Origin: Entonaema liquescens
Taxonomy: Eukaryota; Ascomycota; Sordariomycetes; Xylariales; Xylariaceae
DNA length: 64,000 nt
Direction: 5' to 3'
Assembly (NCBI GenBank): GCA_902805475.1
Contig: CADCSX010000008.1
Span: 1,612,001 to 1,676,000, forward strand
Shown: piece after piece, positions 11,570 through 24,064 of the stretch
Layout of the letters: every line of letters starts with the position of its first letter
Position numbering within the stretch: the stretch's first letter is position 1
Notes under the pieces: model-generated
Database searches by the model: none
Seen by the model: only the letters and a program-made list of their open reading frames with translations
Told to the model about the DNA's origin: nothing
Position numbers and translations under genes: made by a program

Positions 11570-12427
11570 AAAAGCTATCCCAGAGCGTGAGCGTTCTTCT
11601 ACATTGGATTATGTAGATATTGCTTGTTTACTATGATAAATGGCAGGGAAATCGCTTTCTGTAACGATACCGCAGGCAGTCCGTGTATATAAACTTTGTA
11701 TGTGCAATCAGTCATCGTGGTACAATCATTTGTACGATATGCATAAGCAGAGCGGGATTTAAAAACACCACACTAGAATATCATCAAAATACCACATTGC
11801 ATCAACTTCCATGAAGAATACTTTTGAACGGGGATTTTATTTAATTTTTGGGCGCCTTTTTTTCCTTTTGTACCGATGCGCCCCGGTATCGATCCGTCTT
11901 ACTGGAGTTTTTCTAAGCGGTTCTAACCAGCCCAGCCAGCCTTTTACTTTTCGCGGCTCTTTTTTTGGTTCTTCTAATTGTACATATCGATTCCCTCTTC
12001 TGGAAATCGGGTGGCAAGGGACATCGTTATGTTACCTCCCCCCTGCACATCTTTTTTGTTAACCGCCCACAGCCGTTTCAGTCCGCTGGATACCCCGGGC
12101 CACCCTCATGCGACCCAGCAGCCATCTAAGCGCGCTCATCTAATAATATTCGTACATTCCCCTCCAGCCAACAACCAAGTAGGCGAGCAGTGGATGCTCA
12201 ATCGTTTACCAGTAAAAATAAGTGGCAAAGTAAACTGAGAGGAATAAATGCAGAATGCAAGAACCCCAGATGCGCCAGCGTCCCATCCGAACTCCTTTTA
12301 AATCATCTAAGCGGCCGTCTCCCATCTCATCATACATAGCTAAATACGTGCCAACTGCACGAATAGCTTGTCGTTAAATAGTAATAAAATAAGGAATTGA
12401 GATGAGAAATTGGCCAATTAAAAGCGT
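11570..12427. other. Convergent intergenic region
   Basis: Between the 3' ends of the OMS1-like gene (+) and the GDS1-like gene (-). Short frames at 11811-12238 show no family resemblance. Expected content is two 3' UTRs. Confidence 0.4.
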
Positions 12428-13661
12428 TCAGTAGTCGTCAAGTAAACCATCCAGCTCATCTAGCTCGACAGTTTCGGGACTCCTGTCCCAGTCGAGAATG
12501 GCGTCTAATTTGGTCCAGTTTTCCGCCTCAGTATCTTTCTTCACGGGTAGCATCATACTCGGCCGCATTGCGGGGCTAGTCATGAACACCATGTGTGGTA
12601 GTAGACTCGGCGCAAGAGTCCTGGGTGGTTCACCAAAGAGCTGCTCATTTTGCATGCCATCATCTATAGGCGCTTGGTCAACGGGGTCGACCCGAAGCAA
12701 GTGTCCACTAGCTTTTCGTTTTTGCAACCCATCTGCCGTTTGTGTGAACTCCTTTTCGTCTTTTTCTAATGGAGGCTCATCCCCTCTTGGGTTGCGCGGT
12801 ACGTTGAGCGGCCGGTGACGCCCAGATACCGATCCCATTGGAGTGCCTGGCATGGGGATATCCTCATCCATATCATCGAACTCAGGTGAAGAGAGGTCAA
12901 CTTCAGGTGAAAGGCTGAGTTCTCTTCTTCGGTCGCAATCGGCATCCTCGGATGTGGAGGCCGAGCTTGATAACGATGGGGTAATAATGGCACGTTGAGC
13001 TGTGGGGTCTGGGAGAGGTAAATGGGGACAAGTGGTCAGATAAAAGTACGTGCGTCTCGGGTGGACAGTCTCCAGCTCCTTGGCCAAAGGACAGGGAGCT
13101 ACAGCGGACCAACATGATCGCTTCAGATATGTAGAAAGTCGAGAAGAAATGATGGCGCAAGGATTCGCAGACCTTAAGGAAAACATTAGTTATGAAACGA
13201 TAAATCTGGTTGGATTAAACCTACTGTTGAACGATTTTGACTTGGTCCATGAGGGCCGTAGCTAGCTCCTTGACTAAGTGAGGTCGATTGCGAGTCTGCT
13301 CTAATCGTACGATAACAGCCTCGACAATCTCATCATTTATGCCTTCTAGATCGACCTTCTTAATCTCCGAGAATTCAGACAACTCAGACTCGTCCATCTC
13401 AATAGAGACTTGAAGACCAGGCGAGGGTGGTGGTGTACGATCATACTTGAGAGGACTAGCTATCCGTTTGGAAGCAGGTGCAGCTGAAGAGAGCGCAGAA
13501 TCGTGGTGGGAGCGTTTTAACTTCTTATTCGGATGCGACGAGCTTTCGGAAGATGATCTAGAGGACGCCATGCTGGAGTTATTAGGCGAAGATCGATTTA
13601 CTGGGATGTGAATTCCGAGAGACGGCAAAGACAGCGATTTGCGACGAGTATTGTACGGCAT
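12428..13661 (-). CDS. GDS1-like winged-helix protein
   Basis: Predicted nuclear regulator of 393 aa in two exons, 13661-13225 and 13172-12428, joined in phase (QQ|SANPCAII). The start MPYNTRRKSLSLPSLGIHIP is a conserved-looking N-terminus. A Ser-rich basic patch (NKKLKRSHH) could be a nuclear signal. The core VDLEGINDEIVEAVIVRLEQ to LAKELETVHPRRTYFYLTTC, about residues 105-190, matches what I recall of the GDS1 winged-helix domain of fungal proteins. Yeast GDS1 is linked to mitochondrial function through nam9 suppression. The C-terminal half is acidic and Ser/Pro-rich (LSPEVDLSSPEFDDMDEDIP), as in activation-type tails, and ends LDELDGLLDDY. DNA targets are unknown. Confidence 0.82.
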
Positions 13662-16600
13662 GGTGGGCAGGTAGGATGAAAGTAAATGACGAACGGAGGA
13701 TGTATGTTGTATTCTATATCGATTGCTACTGCATGAAGAGAATGGAGTGCTTGTAGCTGACTCGCAGACGAAACCCAACGATAAGAGTTAAGAAGCAAGT
13801 GAAACCAGGGACCAGGTATAGAATTGGGGAAAATTAGGGAAGATAAAAGATATCGTGTACTAAGGGTCCAGGAATGCGAGTACTAGGTGGGTGAGGGAGA
13901 GTTGAAGAAAGGCGGTGGGAGAAACGACGATATCGCGACGGCGATGTTAAACTGACGAATCGAAGGCAGGGAAAAGCAAAGTAGTGGCTTCCGTTGGACT
14001 GGGTGGGAAGGCGGCGAGATGGCTTGAGAGAGGTGCCTATGTTTTGAGTGGGCGTGTGCGTGATGGGAGAAAAAAAAAAAAAACTGAGAAATGTTCCTCA
14101 CTTGGGGGGTTGATGGGACGGTACTGGGGGTTCAGCAGGGGGTACAGGTACAAACGATACTGGGACAAGCATCTCAGTACCCACTTCAAGCAAGGCAGTG
14201 GGACAAGGAGAAAAAATTTGGGGAGAACTTGGTTGTGACTTGCTTGAACCAGCACGAGGAACTCGAATTCTGCTACGAATCCTATAAAAGAATTGAGAGG
14301 GACTGCTGTCACTGCAGAAGTACAGCATGTACCTCTTGGTCTTAGCGTTGTATTCAAGGATGATCCCTTCTGTATCTATTGCCCCGTTTGGAAGTACCAA
14401 GCCAATCAGCTTCAAGCTTAGCTCCAACGGCTGGTCCAAAATTTTGTCTGGCCGTTACCATTACATAGTGGGAAAGCCAACCAGAAACTTTTTTTTTTTT
14501 CCCTCTCATCAATTTTAGGGGTCCATTGTCCGTGCTTCCGAGCTCCCCTCGATTCTATATCGATATCCATCATATTACGCAAGAGATTGCCACATGAGGT
14601 AAGGCACTTATAGATATATCCATTTTCATATTATTCAACAGGTCTAGGTTATTAGATATATATCGTACAAGGTTACAGCTGTGACGAATTTTAGTTGATA
14701 AAATAGTCGGTGTCAGATTCGCATGATCTGTTTACTTTAGAGATCGCAGGCAGGCGTAGGCAGCATGGGGTGTTCAACCCAGGAAAAAAGAGGCGGTAAG
14801 CAGGCATGTATACAGGTAGACATGCAGGCAATGCATTGTGCAGGTTGACGACCCCAAAGTACCAAAATTAGGTAACTTATATTAACCAGCTAGGAAGTGG
14901 TGCAAGTATTGGACGTGGTGGACTTATCAAACAGTTGTCACTTTTTATAACTTTGACACTCGGTAACTGGCTATGATTCAACACTACCTATACATAGAAT
15001 ACACTTATCAATTTCCTACTTCTTAAATGTCTCAAGTAAAGAGGGAGCCACTTACATAGTAAATATTCGAAAATGAGTAGTGGAGAGATCTACTTGTCGT
15101 ACAAGGCTAGCGGGAAGAGAAAAATGCTCAAAGAAAAAAAAAAAGGCAAGAGTCTAGGTCTGGTACGTGCGGAGCAAAGCGGGCGAAAACCCGGTCTAGC
15201 AGGGATATGTACATGCATGCTGTGGATAGGTATACATGGTCTTGAGCTTGACTGATACCTCATCGATACCCGATATTCGATTGTTACCAGTATTCGAACA
15301 ACAGACAACGCCTATGTCAGATTCCCGTATATCAATTCTCCGCGTTATCTTAATTTGTGAGGGGGACTGATTTACCTATGTGTTACGGAAGGCTTACTTC
15401 CCCCCTTAAAGATAAACGATAAACCCAAATGCCGCGAATTGTACGTTCAATATTATGTACGAGCTAGGAGACGGGTTGGCTGACCTGTATGACTTGACTT
15501 TGACTGGATTAGGTGTAGAGGTAAGCCAAGTTAGCCAGTTAGCCAGCTCTACATTTTCCTACATTAACGCCGTACCAATCATGGACATTCTGACTTCCTG
15601 AATTGGTTGCTGGCCGGAAGATTCCCGCGAACCGTACCAACGTGGTCCTAGCACCCGGTACAGGCATATGTACCGTAAAAGTACCGCGCCTAAGCTCTCT
15701 TTTTCTTTTTCTTCTTTTCTTTTTTTTTTCTTTTGTGGGCAAGACTAGACCAATCTGAAACTTGCGGAGTTGCATGACGTTAAGTAATAAGAAAGGTTAA
15801 GTCCCGAGTCGTACGTTTTCCGCTACGCACGCGAGAAACTTCCTCAAATGCGCATCATCTCATTGGATCATTAGCTACACATCGCTTGTCAATCCTATGC
15901 TCATCAAAGTGTCATAACAAGTTGTTCAGGTGGTTTTTCCGTTGATAGCCTCCTCACTTCCATGCTTCAACCTCCTCATTTCATAAACTCTCATACGCAA
16001 TTCGTAATTTTTTCCAAATCCCAATGACAGGGTCTTTTTTTTTTGTCTTTTTTTCTTTTCCCGTATAAGCCCGATAAGACGGTCACCTCCAATCTAGGTC
16101 GCTCATCGAATCATACCACCAATACCCCTCCCCCTCGTTACCTATGTCAAGAGCCTGACTCGCATCTGCCTAACCCCTCAAAATAGTCATTATCGTAATT
16201 CGTCACTTAGGCGATAATAGTCTATTTCACAATAATATGTAATGCCAACACCTACCTTTTTCTATGTACGCCTATCTGACCACCCAAATTCGATTATTTT
16301 ATTTGATGCACGTCGTCGACTATTCCACATTCGCAGTCGGCCAGCCAACCAGTCAACCAATCAGCCAACCAATCAGCCAACCAAAAAAAGGTTAACATAC
16401 CTCATTCGGAAATCAACTTGCAAGCGAGCGGGATCTCATGTCTGCAACGCTGTTTTAGATGGTGGGGCGATTGAGCTGAACCATGTATCTATGTACCCAC
16501 GTACTTAGCTCAAGTACCTAGGTAACTCAAGTACGTAACATAGTAGGCCAGACCGTGCGATGGACCCTTAAAGACTGTCTTAGATCATCAGCTCCACTAG

Positions 16601-19600
16601 ATCACAGTGCTCGGACCACAAGCTGTCTCTGCCAAATCTGTTTACATTACATACATCAACAGTAGATTGTATCGATTGTATCCGCCTCAGATACGATTAA
16701 AACGATTAATTCCACGTGCCGATCACCGCGCAATATTGCACAGTACCGAACCCACGCAACCGGGCCTGCCGGTCTGCCGGGACGCTGGCCCAGGACGTAC
16801 TAGCTTAACCACGCAGCCACGCTAGATCTCGTACTTGATGCAGCCTCGGCTTTTATACCACAACACAGCCATACGATAGTGTACATCGTGAAAGCCTAGA
16901 AGGGAGGCGAAATGCAAGCAAGCCTATCAGCTCAAGCCTTGCCGTCAACATAGAGAAACTCATCTAAAATCTTTAGCTGTTGGTCCCTGCCGAAATGTCC
17001 ATCCGGTCCGATCGGAAAATAATTCGGTATCCTCAAACCACATACTAGACATTATTGTACCTGCATATCTAGTAGTACAAACAATTCGACTCGGACAGTA
17101 ATAACTTTTCACCACTAGGAAAATCCGAATATTCCCCTGCCAAAGATTTGTTTTTTTTTACAACTACGACCCATTTTATTCTTTCACTGCCCCGGAGTCA
17201 CCAAAACACATCTTGTTTAGATCTCCTCATTCTCATCCAGCTCACGTTAGTCTATGGTTCGTTTATCTGCCGGTAGTAAAGAATTTAAGTGCAAGCGCAT
17301 CAAACGCGACAACTTTGTCACATCAGGACACCAAATGTAATGTTACCAGTAACCACGGGCATAGTACTACAACCGACGGTGCGCCGAACCCCACCCGCTT
17401 TGGGCATTTCAGATGCAACATTGAGATGGAAAATTCTCACCTAAGTTGATCCGAGCATACCCAGCTGCTCCCGTTTTCTCCGGATATAATTGCAGTGCGT
17501 AATGTGTCAGGTAAGACAAACCCAGCTTCTCTACTTAACCATAAACACTCTACTCTCTAGACTACCTCATGAATGAGTAACTTTTCTTCTACTTCCAACT
17601 CAATGCTTGTCTGCCATTACCTAGTTACAGGTAGGAGCACGCGGTGATTTGAATAAGTTACACGCTTGCTCTGTTGTAGATAGTAGTAGGCTTTTAGCAT
17701 TATAAGTGATCCACTCTGTTAAAATTACGCGGCACTAGTAAGCTTGTTTACACCTGAGAGACGTCAAGAATGTATAAAGGCTAGCTAAATATCCTATCAT
17801 TAGGTAGGAAAGGGCAGATTATATTTACGATCGATTCTATTCGCCGATTCGACGAGAAATTGAGGCTCTGCGTTAATGTCTCACCTCTCCGCCACCCTAC
17901 CGGAGAGAAGGCTCCCATAAGCTCTTGTGAGAAATGAGTGAGGGTCTGGTCCACACGATTACGGGGTGGACGAAAGGGGCTATTCCGGGCTTATATCAAA
18001 GATAGCCGTACTAATGAGGCTGCATACCTATTCACTGGAGCGGAAAATCTGCTCAGGTAGAAAGGCCGAAATATAATTCGCCGCACTATTCAAATTAAAC
18101 GCTAAGCCAGGTCTTGCTCTCAAAGTGTGGACGAGTTGTCGGTATTTATTTATAAGTGCTTATTTACTTACCTATGGATTTGGTATTAGCAGTCCTATTC
18201 GAGTAGCAAAGATTATAAAGACTAGATTATTCCAACTATTAATGAAGTCAACGTATCGACTTCATAGCGAAGTATTTGTAAGATTGAATTAGAAAATATC
18301 CTAGAGTCTTGGTGCTAGAAGCCTACTCCTCTAAGTTACAGTCCTCGTCGGACACGTGCCTGACGCGTCTGGTGATGCGGGTCGGGCCGCTCTGGCGGAA
18401 GTAATCAGGTATAATTACAATTCACTAGACTAAATGCATTTTAAAGTTGCTGTAGTCGTATACCTCTAACCATCTATTAGGTTACACTGTTAAGCCCAGT
18501 ATAATCGCGCATTACCTACTACCTAGCTATAGTAAACTATAGAAGCTTTGCCTACTGAAGTAATTTTCCACACATACAAGAATTCTAACATTCAAACTGT
18601 GCTTTCACCTGGTTACTAACAGGAGTTAAGGCTAGCGCCTACGTACCCAAGGGTTAAACTCACATGCAACGGGAAAAGTAACTGGCAGCTTATATCCGAG
18701 ACCTTGGTATTTAAGCAAATAAATTCATGTCCTAATACTGGTAGCAACGACTGATTCGAGAGATATCAAAACACATGAAACTTACAAGTAACTATAGGAA
18801 ATATATATAGATGCAGATATATGTAAATATAAGCTTGCGTATCCATTCTGCACGTGATATAAGATGAAATTATCAGTCAACAGTAGCTTTCTGATATTTT
18901 AGTTCTGATTTATATACCTGACACAACGGGCAAAAGTTTCTCTTTCCCTCGAGGAGACTCTAGGGAATAAACCGGGCAATATCGTAGCAAGAATTTATAA
19001 GCTTTGTATTTATTCAATGGTACACACGTATATATTCAACTTTCATCAACATTATTATGCTACCTTAGTTTCAATAGTTATAGGCCACTCGCCGGCCTAC
19101 TATTTCTATTCTGTGGCGTGTACTTGCTCTGTATTTGACGAAGTTCGGGCTCAAGTGAGTCAACTCTTTACGAAGATCGTCTTGTTCCATACATCAGGTG
19201 TTCAGATATACAAGTTAAATACGTTACATAGGCGACTATCTTAATTATACATTAAAGAGAACTCCTTTTCCATATGGAATATACGGTCCCGTGTAGGTAG
19301 CTTACATAAGTTTATATTCATAAACAATCCGTATTCGCTCATCGTCACTTTTCCCCCTCACTCTTATCTATGCAGATGCTTTAATTTCATACATCAACAA
19401 ATCTCCAAACGAAGAAAGCTTGGCATCTGGGGTGCATTGAACGCGGGGAACGGGAGAGAGCGAAGTGCCTCCCCCTGAACCGAAGATATATAAATCCGGG
19501 GAACTGGAGATATATGGTCGATGTTGTAGGGAAATATATTAATACCAGATACTTATAATATAATCTAGTCGCCCAATTCGCCACGGAGACTGCTACGCCG

Positions 19601-19920
19601 CGTTCGCTTTTCCGTTTCCGATGCTTCATTCACCAGCCTGAGGGCCAGTAGCCAGTAAAATTTGGCCATATCGTCCTAGCTTGCTACTTCTGCTTGTCGT
19701 GAATGGTACAGGATACCTGTAAATACTATACAGAGTATGAGTATGATGGGTTTGGATAATCTGGAGAAAAGGAGGCTTCAGGGCGACTCTGATGGTATAT
19801 ATGACATTGAATATCCCTAGAGATAAATGAGAGCTCGCCTTCCTCGGGGTTCTTATGATATCCTAATACCAGCCCATATCTTTGGTTATCAATAGTATAG
19901 GTTCCAGTCGTCCCCTCAAA
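13662..19920. other. 6.3-kb AT-rich region with no supported gene
   Basis: The first 800 bases should be the promoter and leader of the GDS1-like gene; they contain pyrimidine-rich stretches (for example the A run near 14070 on the plus strand). The rest shows dense stops in all frames, frequent TACCTA/TAGGTA words, the tandem repeat at 16342-16383 and a possible diverged repeat at 16842-16975. Reading frames of 60-113 codons occur on both strands but none has domain-like composition, conserved motifs or matching exons. No tRNA or rRNA recognised. Remnants of mutated transposons are possible but not shown. Confidence 0.5.
16342..16383. repeat. Imperfect tandem repeat, unit CAGCCAACCAAT
   Basis: About three and a half copies of a 12-base unit, with one copy shortened to 8 bases (CAACCAAT). 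The array is followed by a short A run. It lies in the gene-free region and has no visible function. Confidence 0.8.
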
Positions 19921-21061
19921 ATGAAGCTTTCTACTCTTGGAGCAGCCACCGTTTTGGCATCAGTGGCATCTGGTCATACCATCTTCTGTCAGCTCAAGAC
20001 AAACGAAAAGACATACCGTAGGTTTTTGCTCTTATACGCCAAGATTAACCTCAAGACTTGACCCTAACGTCTTACAGCCGTGTCACATGCTATCCGAACA
20101 CCTACGTACGATGGCGTATGTATAATCCCGCTCTTGATATACACAGGCTTTGAGGAGGGCTAACGCCGCATGTTTGCTAGCCGCAAACAGACGTGAACAA
20201 CAACAACCTGGCATGCAACGGCCCGCCGAACCCGACTACGCCCTCGAGTAAGATCATCGACGTAAAAGCCGGCGATACCGTGAGCGCCATCTGGCGCCAC
20301 ACCCTCCAATGTGAGACCTGCGATACCTAGTCTATAGGATTGACCTCACTGACGCAGACGCTGCGTTAATATAGCTGGTGCCAACGATGTTATGGACCCG
20401 GGCCACAAAGGCCCTGTCATGGCATACCTAAAGAAGGTCTCAGACGCAACTAAGGACAGCGGCGTGGGCGGCGGCTGGTTCAAGATCCAGGAGGAGGGCT
20501 ATAGCAATGGCAAATGGGGCACCGATAACGTCATCAACAGCGGTGGCAACCAGCAGATAAAGATCCCTGAGTGCATCGAGGATGGGCAATATCTTCTTCG
20601 CGCTGAGATGATTGCACTTCACGGAGCAAGATCGGTGAACGGTGCTCAGTTATACGTGAGTCTTCCTCGCTGCATATGTGTTTCTTCCCAAGTTTTCGAT
20701 AATTAGTCTCGGCGAGAAGGGATCTATGTGGTATGTGGAAGTTGCTAATAACGCGAGAGATATCTAGATGGAATGTGCTCAGATCAACATCACTGGTGGC
20801 AAGGCAACTAAGAAGCCATCGACTGCTAGTATCCCGGGTATCTACAAGGTACGCATGTTATGTCTGTACCTACTTAGTATTCCCGATTTGGCTAATATTC
20901 TTACAGTCCAATGACCCCGGCCTACTCATCGACATCTACAACAAACCTCCTGGAACTAGCAGCCCCTATAAGATCCCTGGTACGTATTGGACTACTTTCG
21001 GAAGCAGTGTAATGCGGGCGACTGATCAATCTATCCAGGACCCTCTGTTTTCACTTGTTAA
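19921..21061 (+). CDS. AA9 lytic polysaccharide monooxygenase (secreted)
   Basis: Secreted copper enzyme that cleaves cellulose or related beta-glucans oxidatively. Seven exons: 19921-20017, 20078-20115, 20181-20310, 20375-20655, 20768-20848, 20907-20979 and 21039-21061; 240 aa, all GT-AG and in phase. Residues 1-18 are the signal peptide, and cleavage leaves His19 as the N-terminal copper ligand (HTIFCQLKTN). The second histidine-brace residue is in GHKGPVMAYL, and the axial Tyr lies in AQLYMECAQINITGG. PQTDVNNNNLACNG and the ending YKIPGPSVFTC are typical of the family. The protein is a bare catalytic domain with no CBM1 or linker. The last exon is only 23 nt. Regiospecificity (C1, C4 or both) cannot be told from sequence alone. 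Confidence 0.92.
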
Positions 21062-21327
21062 GTAGTTTGCTCTAGGGCCACATGGACAAAATTCCCATGC
21101 AAGCTTGGGAGTCTTGACCAGCAGACCACAGGGGCTATTTGGCACTATGTAAGAGATGTTGTACATGAGTGAATAGTCTTTAAATATCATCTTAACGCTC
21201 TAGTATGCAATTGAAATATTTACCATGGGTATATCAAAAAATATTAGCGAGGTATAAATACTGACAGCTGAGCTTGTTAATGCCGTAAATATCGACTCTC
21301 ACGAGATTGTAGTCCGTGTCAATACAT

Positions 21328-23178
21328 TTACTGAACACCCCAAACACCAAGCACATTTTTCGTCCCTCTCCCCTCTTCTCTTGCAACCTGCGCCTCAAGC
21401 TTCTTCACTCTCCTAACAAGCGTTCCGACGCATATAGGCCCGACGATAGTGCACAGGACAATCGCCCAGGTCACGATTAGAAAGAGCTCCGAAGCACCCT
21501 CTTTATCGGATGGCCGCCGAAAAACACCTTTGCTTTCTGCCACAGCCGAGATTAAAAACCCGATTTCACCCCTCGCTACCATTGCGCAGGACACGATCGC
21601 AGCTGGATAGAGCGAGAGCGGTTTCGCTGGCGTGGCTTTTTCTCGTAAGTCGCTATCTCTGCTCGACGGGGCAGCTGGCGGCCGTGGGACCTCTCGTGAC
21701 TGATCTATATCCTCCCTATTGTTTTCTGGTGTTTCGTTTTCGACAGGCTGAGAAGTGGTTACAGAAACGGGTTCAAGGCGAACTCCTTCCGTAGGCGCCG
21801 TCCCTTTTGCTGGAGGTGAATTCGATTTCCGCGGACGACGGAATCTCGAAAAGAGGGCTTGATACCGAGACGAGACGAGCGAGATAAACGTCCTTACAAG
21901 TCCGCTAGTAGAGAGCGGTAACCGTACTAGCCATAAGCCGCACGCCATCTTTCCAATCGCCATGAGTACGGCATAAATAACCCCGCGCCACACGATCCCT
22001 CCCGAAAACATGTCAGAAATGGGAATGGAAAAGCCGATGGAGGCGAAGAAGAACGGCTTTAGAATCCGAGTAACTGCTTGTGAATAGTATGTCTCGTAGA
22101 CCCCAGGGACTCTGCGATCTGATGCCTGGGAAGTAATCGAAGCATCACTATAATTATCGACTTCTTGCACTGTTGGTTCTTCTGGAGCCTGCGATAGTTC
22201 CGAGCCCTCTTGATGAGTCTCGGTCCCGCTTTGATCTCGAGAAGGTCCTGCCTGTAGGCTCCTTTGACCTTGTCCATCAATTGAGCTACCATCACTGCCC
22301 ATCGTATCCTCCCACCAACTGACCACAATACCAGCAAGATACGCAGCAAGAAGCACGGACGCTCCCGCAAAACTAGCACTTACAACAAGAGCAAGTAGGA
22401 GCGCTGTCTGGGCCAAGAAGGCAGTCTGCTTCGAATCCAGGACATTCCACCGCCACCGCCCAGCCCTATCCTCATTCCCTTTTATTTTTATCCTCCTCAC
22501 CAACGGAGCAACCGCCGGCCTCAGCACAAACCGACACGCAACCGGGACCGCGCCCGCAAACGCCAGCGAAACGAACACGGGTCTAAGCACCGCATTCCCA
22601 ACATCAACCCCCGCCGCCCCTCCCGTCGCCGCGCCCCCCAAGCTCGACACAATCTGCACCATAACCAGGCCCAGCACATCATCCATCATAGCCGCGGTCC
22701 CCAACACCGTGCCGACCCTAGTATCCGCGAGCCCGCTGGCCTCGAGCACCGCAAACGTCGTCCCCAGACTCGTCGAGCACAGCGCCGCGCCCGCCGCAAA
22801 CCCCTGTATCTTATGCGCGCCTACCAGGGGGCCCAAGACCGCGAACCCAAGCGCCATAGGCGCCGCGACGCCCGTGGCCGCGACGCCCGCGCTCAGGGGC
22901 AAGTTTCTAGCCACGGCGTCGACGCGGGTCGCGGCGCCGCCCTCGAACACGAGCAGCACGAGGCCGAGATAGCCGAGGAGGACAACTGCGTTCTGGAGGT
23001 CGGGCGACAGCCAGGAAGCCCCTGGAGCGCCCCACGCTACGCCGATGAGGACCTGGCCGACGAGCCCGCAGTACAGCGCGCGGTCGAGGACGGCGTTGAC
23101 GGCGTTGAGCGCGAGGAGGAAGGAGGAGAGGGTGAGGAGCTGGATGATGGAGGGCTCGTGGTAGGGGAGGGACGACAT
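21328..23178 (-). CDS. Monovalent cation/proton antiporter (CPA family)
   Basis: Single-exon membrane protein of 616 aa. The start MSSLPYHEPSIIQLLTLSSF at 23178 is preferred; codons upstream in the same frame lack such a family-like beginning. About 12-13 hydrophobic segments are visible. AAMMDDVLGLVMVQI carries the paired Asp seen in electrogenic CPA2-type (NapA-like) exchangers, and MVARGEIGFLISAVAESKGV is the conserved late helix. GWNVLDSKQ is not present as such; the segment before LAQTALLLALVV reads WNVLDSKQTAF. Two hydrophilic loops rich in Ser, Glu and Pro (about residues 315-370 and 440-510) interrupt the second half. Probably exchanges Na+ or K+ for H+ at the plasma membrane or an endomembrane. 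The N-terminal half is GC-rich. Confidence 0.85.
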   Translation of the reverse strand: MSSLPYHEPSIIQLLTLSSFLLALNAVNAVLDRALYCGLVGQVLIGVAWGAPGASWLSPDLQNAVVLLGYLGLVLLVFEGGAATRVDAVARNLPLSAGVAATGVAAPMALGFAVLGPLVGAHKIQGFAAGAALCSTSLGTTFAVLEASGLADTRVGTVLGTAAMMDDVLGLVMVQIVSSLGGAATGGAAGVDVGNAVLRPVFVSLAFAGAVPVACRFVLRPAVAPLVRRIKIKGNEDRAGRWRWNVLDSKQTAFLAQTALLLALVVSASFAGASVLLAAYLAGIVVSWWEDTMGSDGSSIDGQGQRSLQAGPSRDQSGTETHQEGSELSQAPEEPTVQEVDNYSDASITSQASDRRVPGVYETYYSQAVTRILKPFFFASIGFSIPISDMFSGGIVWRGVIYAVLMAIGKMACGLWLVRLPLSTSGLVRTFISLVSSRYQALFSRFRRPRKSNSPPAKGTAPTEGVRLEPVSVTTSQPVENETPENNREDIDQSREVPRPPAAPSSRDSDLREKATPAKPLSLYPAAIVSCAMVARGEIGFLISAVAESKGVFRRPSDKEGASELFLIVTWAIVLCTIVGPICVGTLVRRVKKLEAQVAREEGRGTKNVLGVWGVQ

Positions 23179-24064
23179 GGTGCCATGGGAAAGAAAGGAA
23201 AAGAAAAGGTGCGTTTGTTGTGAACTTACAGTATATAATAATAGATGTTCACAAGCGGTAAGAGGAAGATAATGTTTTATATATGTAGAAATAATGTTTA
23301 CATATAAGACAATAAAACATAAAAGAAGTGGACATGCTACGAATGAAAACAATACCGACGTCATCCACATCTAGCCGCCAAGAGATGTATTATGATAATA
23401 TCTCGGCTTTAAGAAAACGATAAGAATACCTAAGTTGTCAAACTTACCTACAAAAGATAAAATATGTCTTGGAGATATTGAACATACGTAGATGCATCTA
23501 ACTCATATCTAATAGATGCTGCTGGAAACTGGCATTAAATAGATAAAATGGTAGGCAAGTAAGATTAATCATCTCCATTTTCATAAGTAAAATACGAATA
23601 CATCATCTGCAATTCATCATGAAGCGGATCGTAATAGCACAGCGTCACGTTAGGATAGACCCGTCTCTGCCGTGTCTACCTCTATATATTAATACATATA
23701 CCACACGGGCACGCACCAAGAAAACAGAACCATTGTACTCTGTTCCGCAATGTGTGCCCCTTCCACCTGAGTTCTGAATCATACAAAGTTTCGTTAATTC
23801 ACCGCAGACGCCATGAAATGCCACTCATCAAACATTCATCTCTACCGCGTTTTTGTTTTTGCGCCACTATGGTATCGCTTCCTCAAGAATCCCCTTCCGT
23901 CTTCATCTGCCTCCCCAAAGGGTCCATGCCGTCCTTGTACGTGAGGTCTTGGTTGCTCAAGAGCCGTCGTGATTAATTATCATCTATGTAGTGTCATATC
24001 GGGAGATAAACCGCCGATTGACGCCTTTTACTCGTTATAAAGAGTGGCCTAGGTAGTCTAATAT
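23179..24064. other. Intergenic, antiporter promoter and NOT1 3' flank
   Basis: Both neighbours are on the minus strand, so this holds the antiporter promoter (left) and the NOT1 3' UTR (right). It is AT-rich. A 74-codon frame at 23752-23976 (+) has no recognisable features. Confidence 0.4.

Noticed and set aside
14037..14439. Two overlapping minus-strand frames upstream of the GDS1-like gene
   Set aside because: They lie in pyrimidine-rich leader-like DNA, lack any motif and do not splice in phase to the known start.
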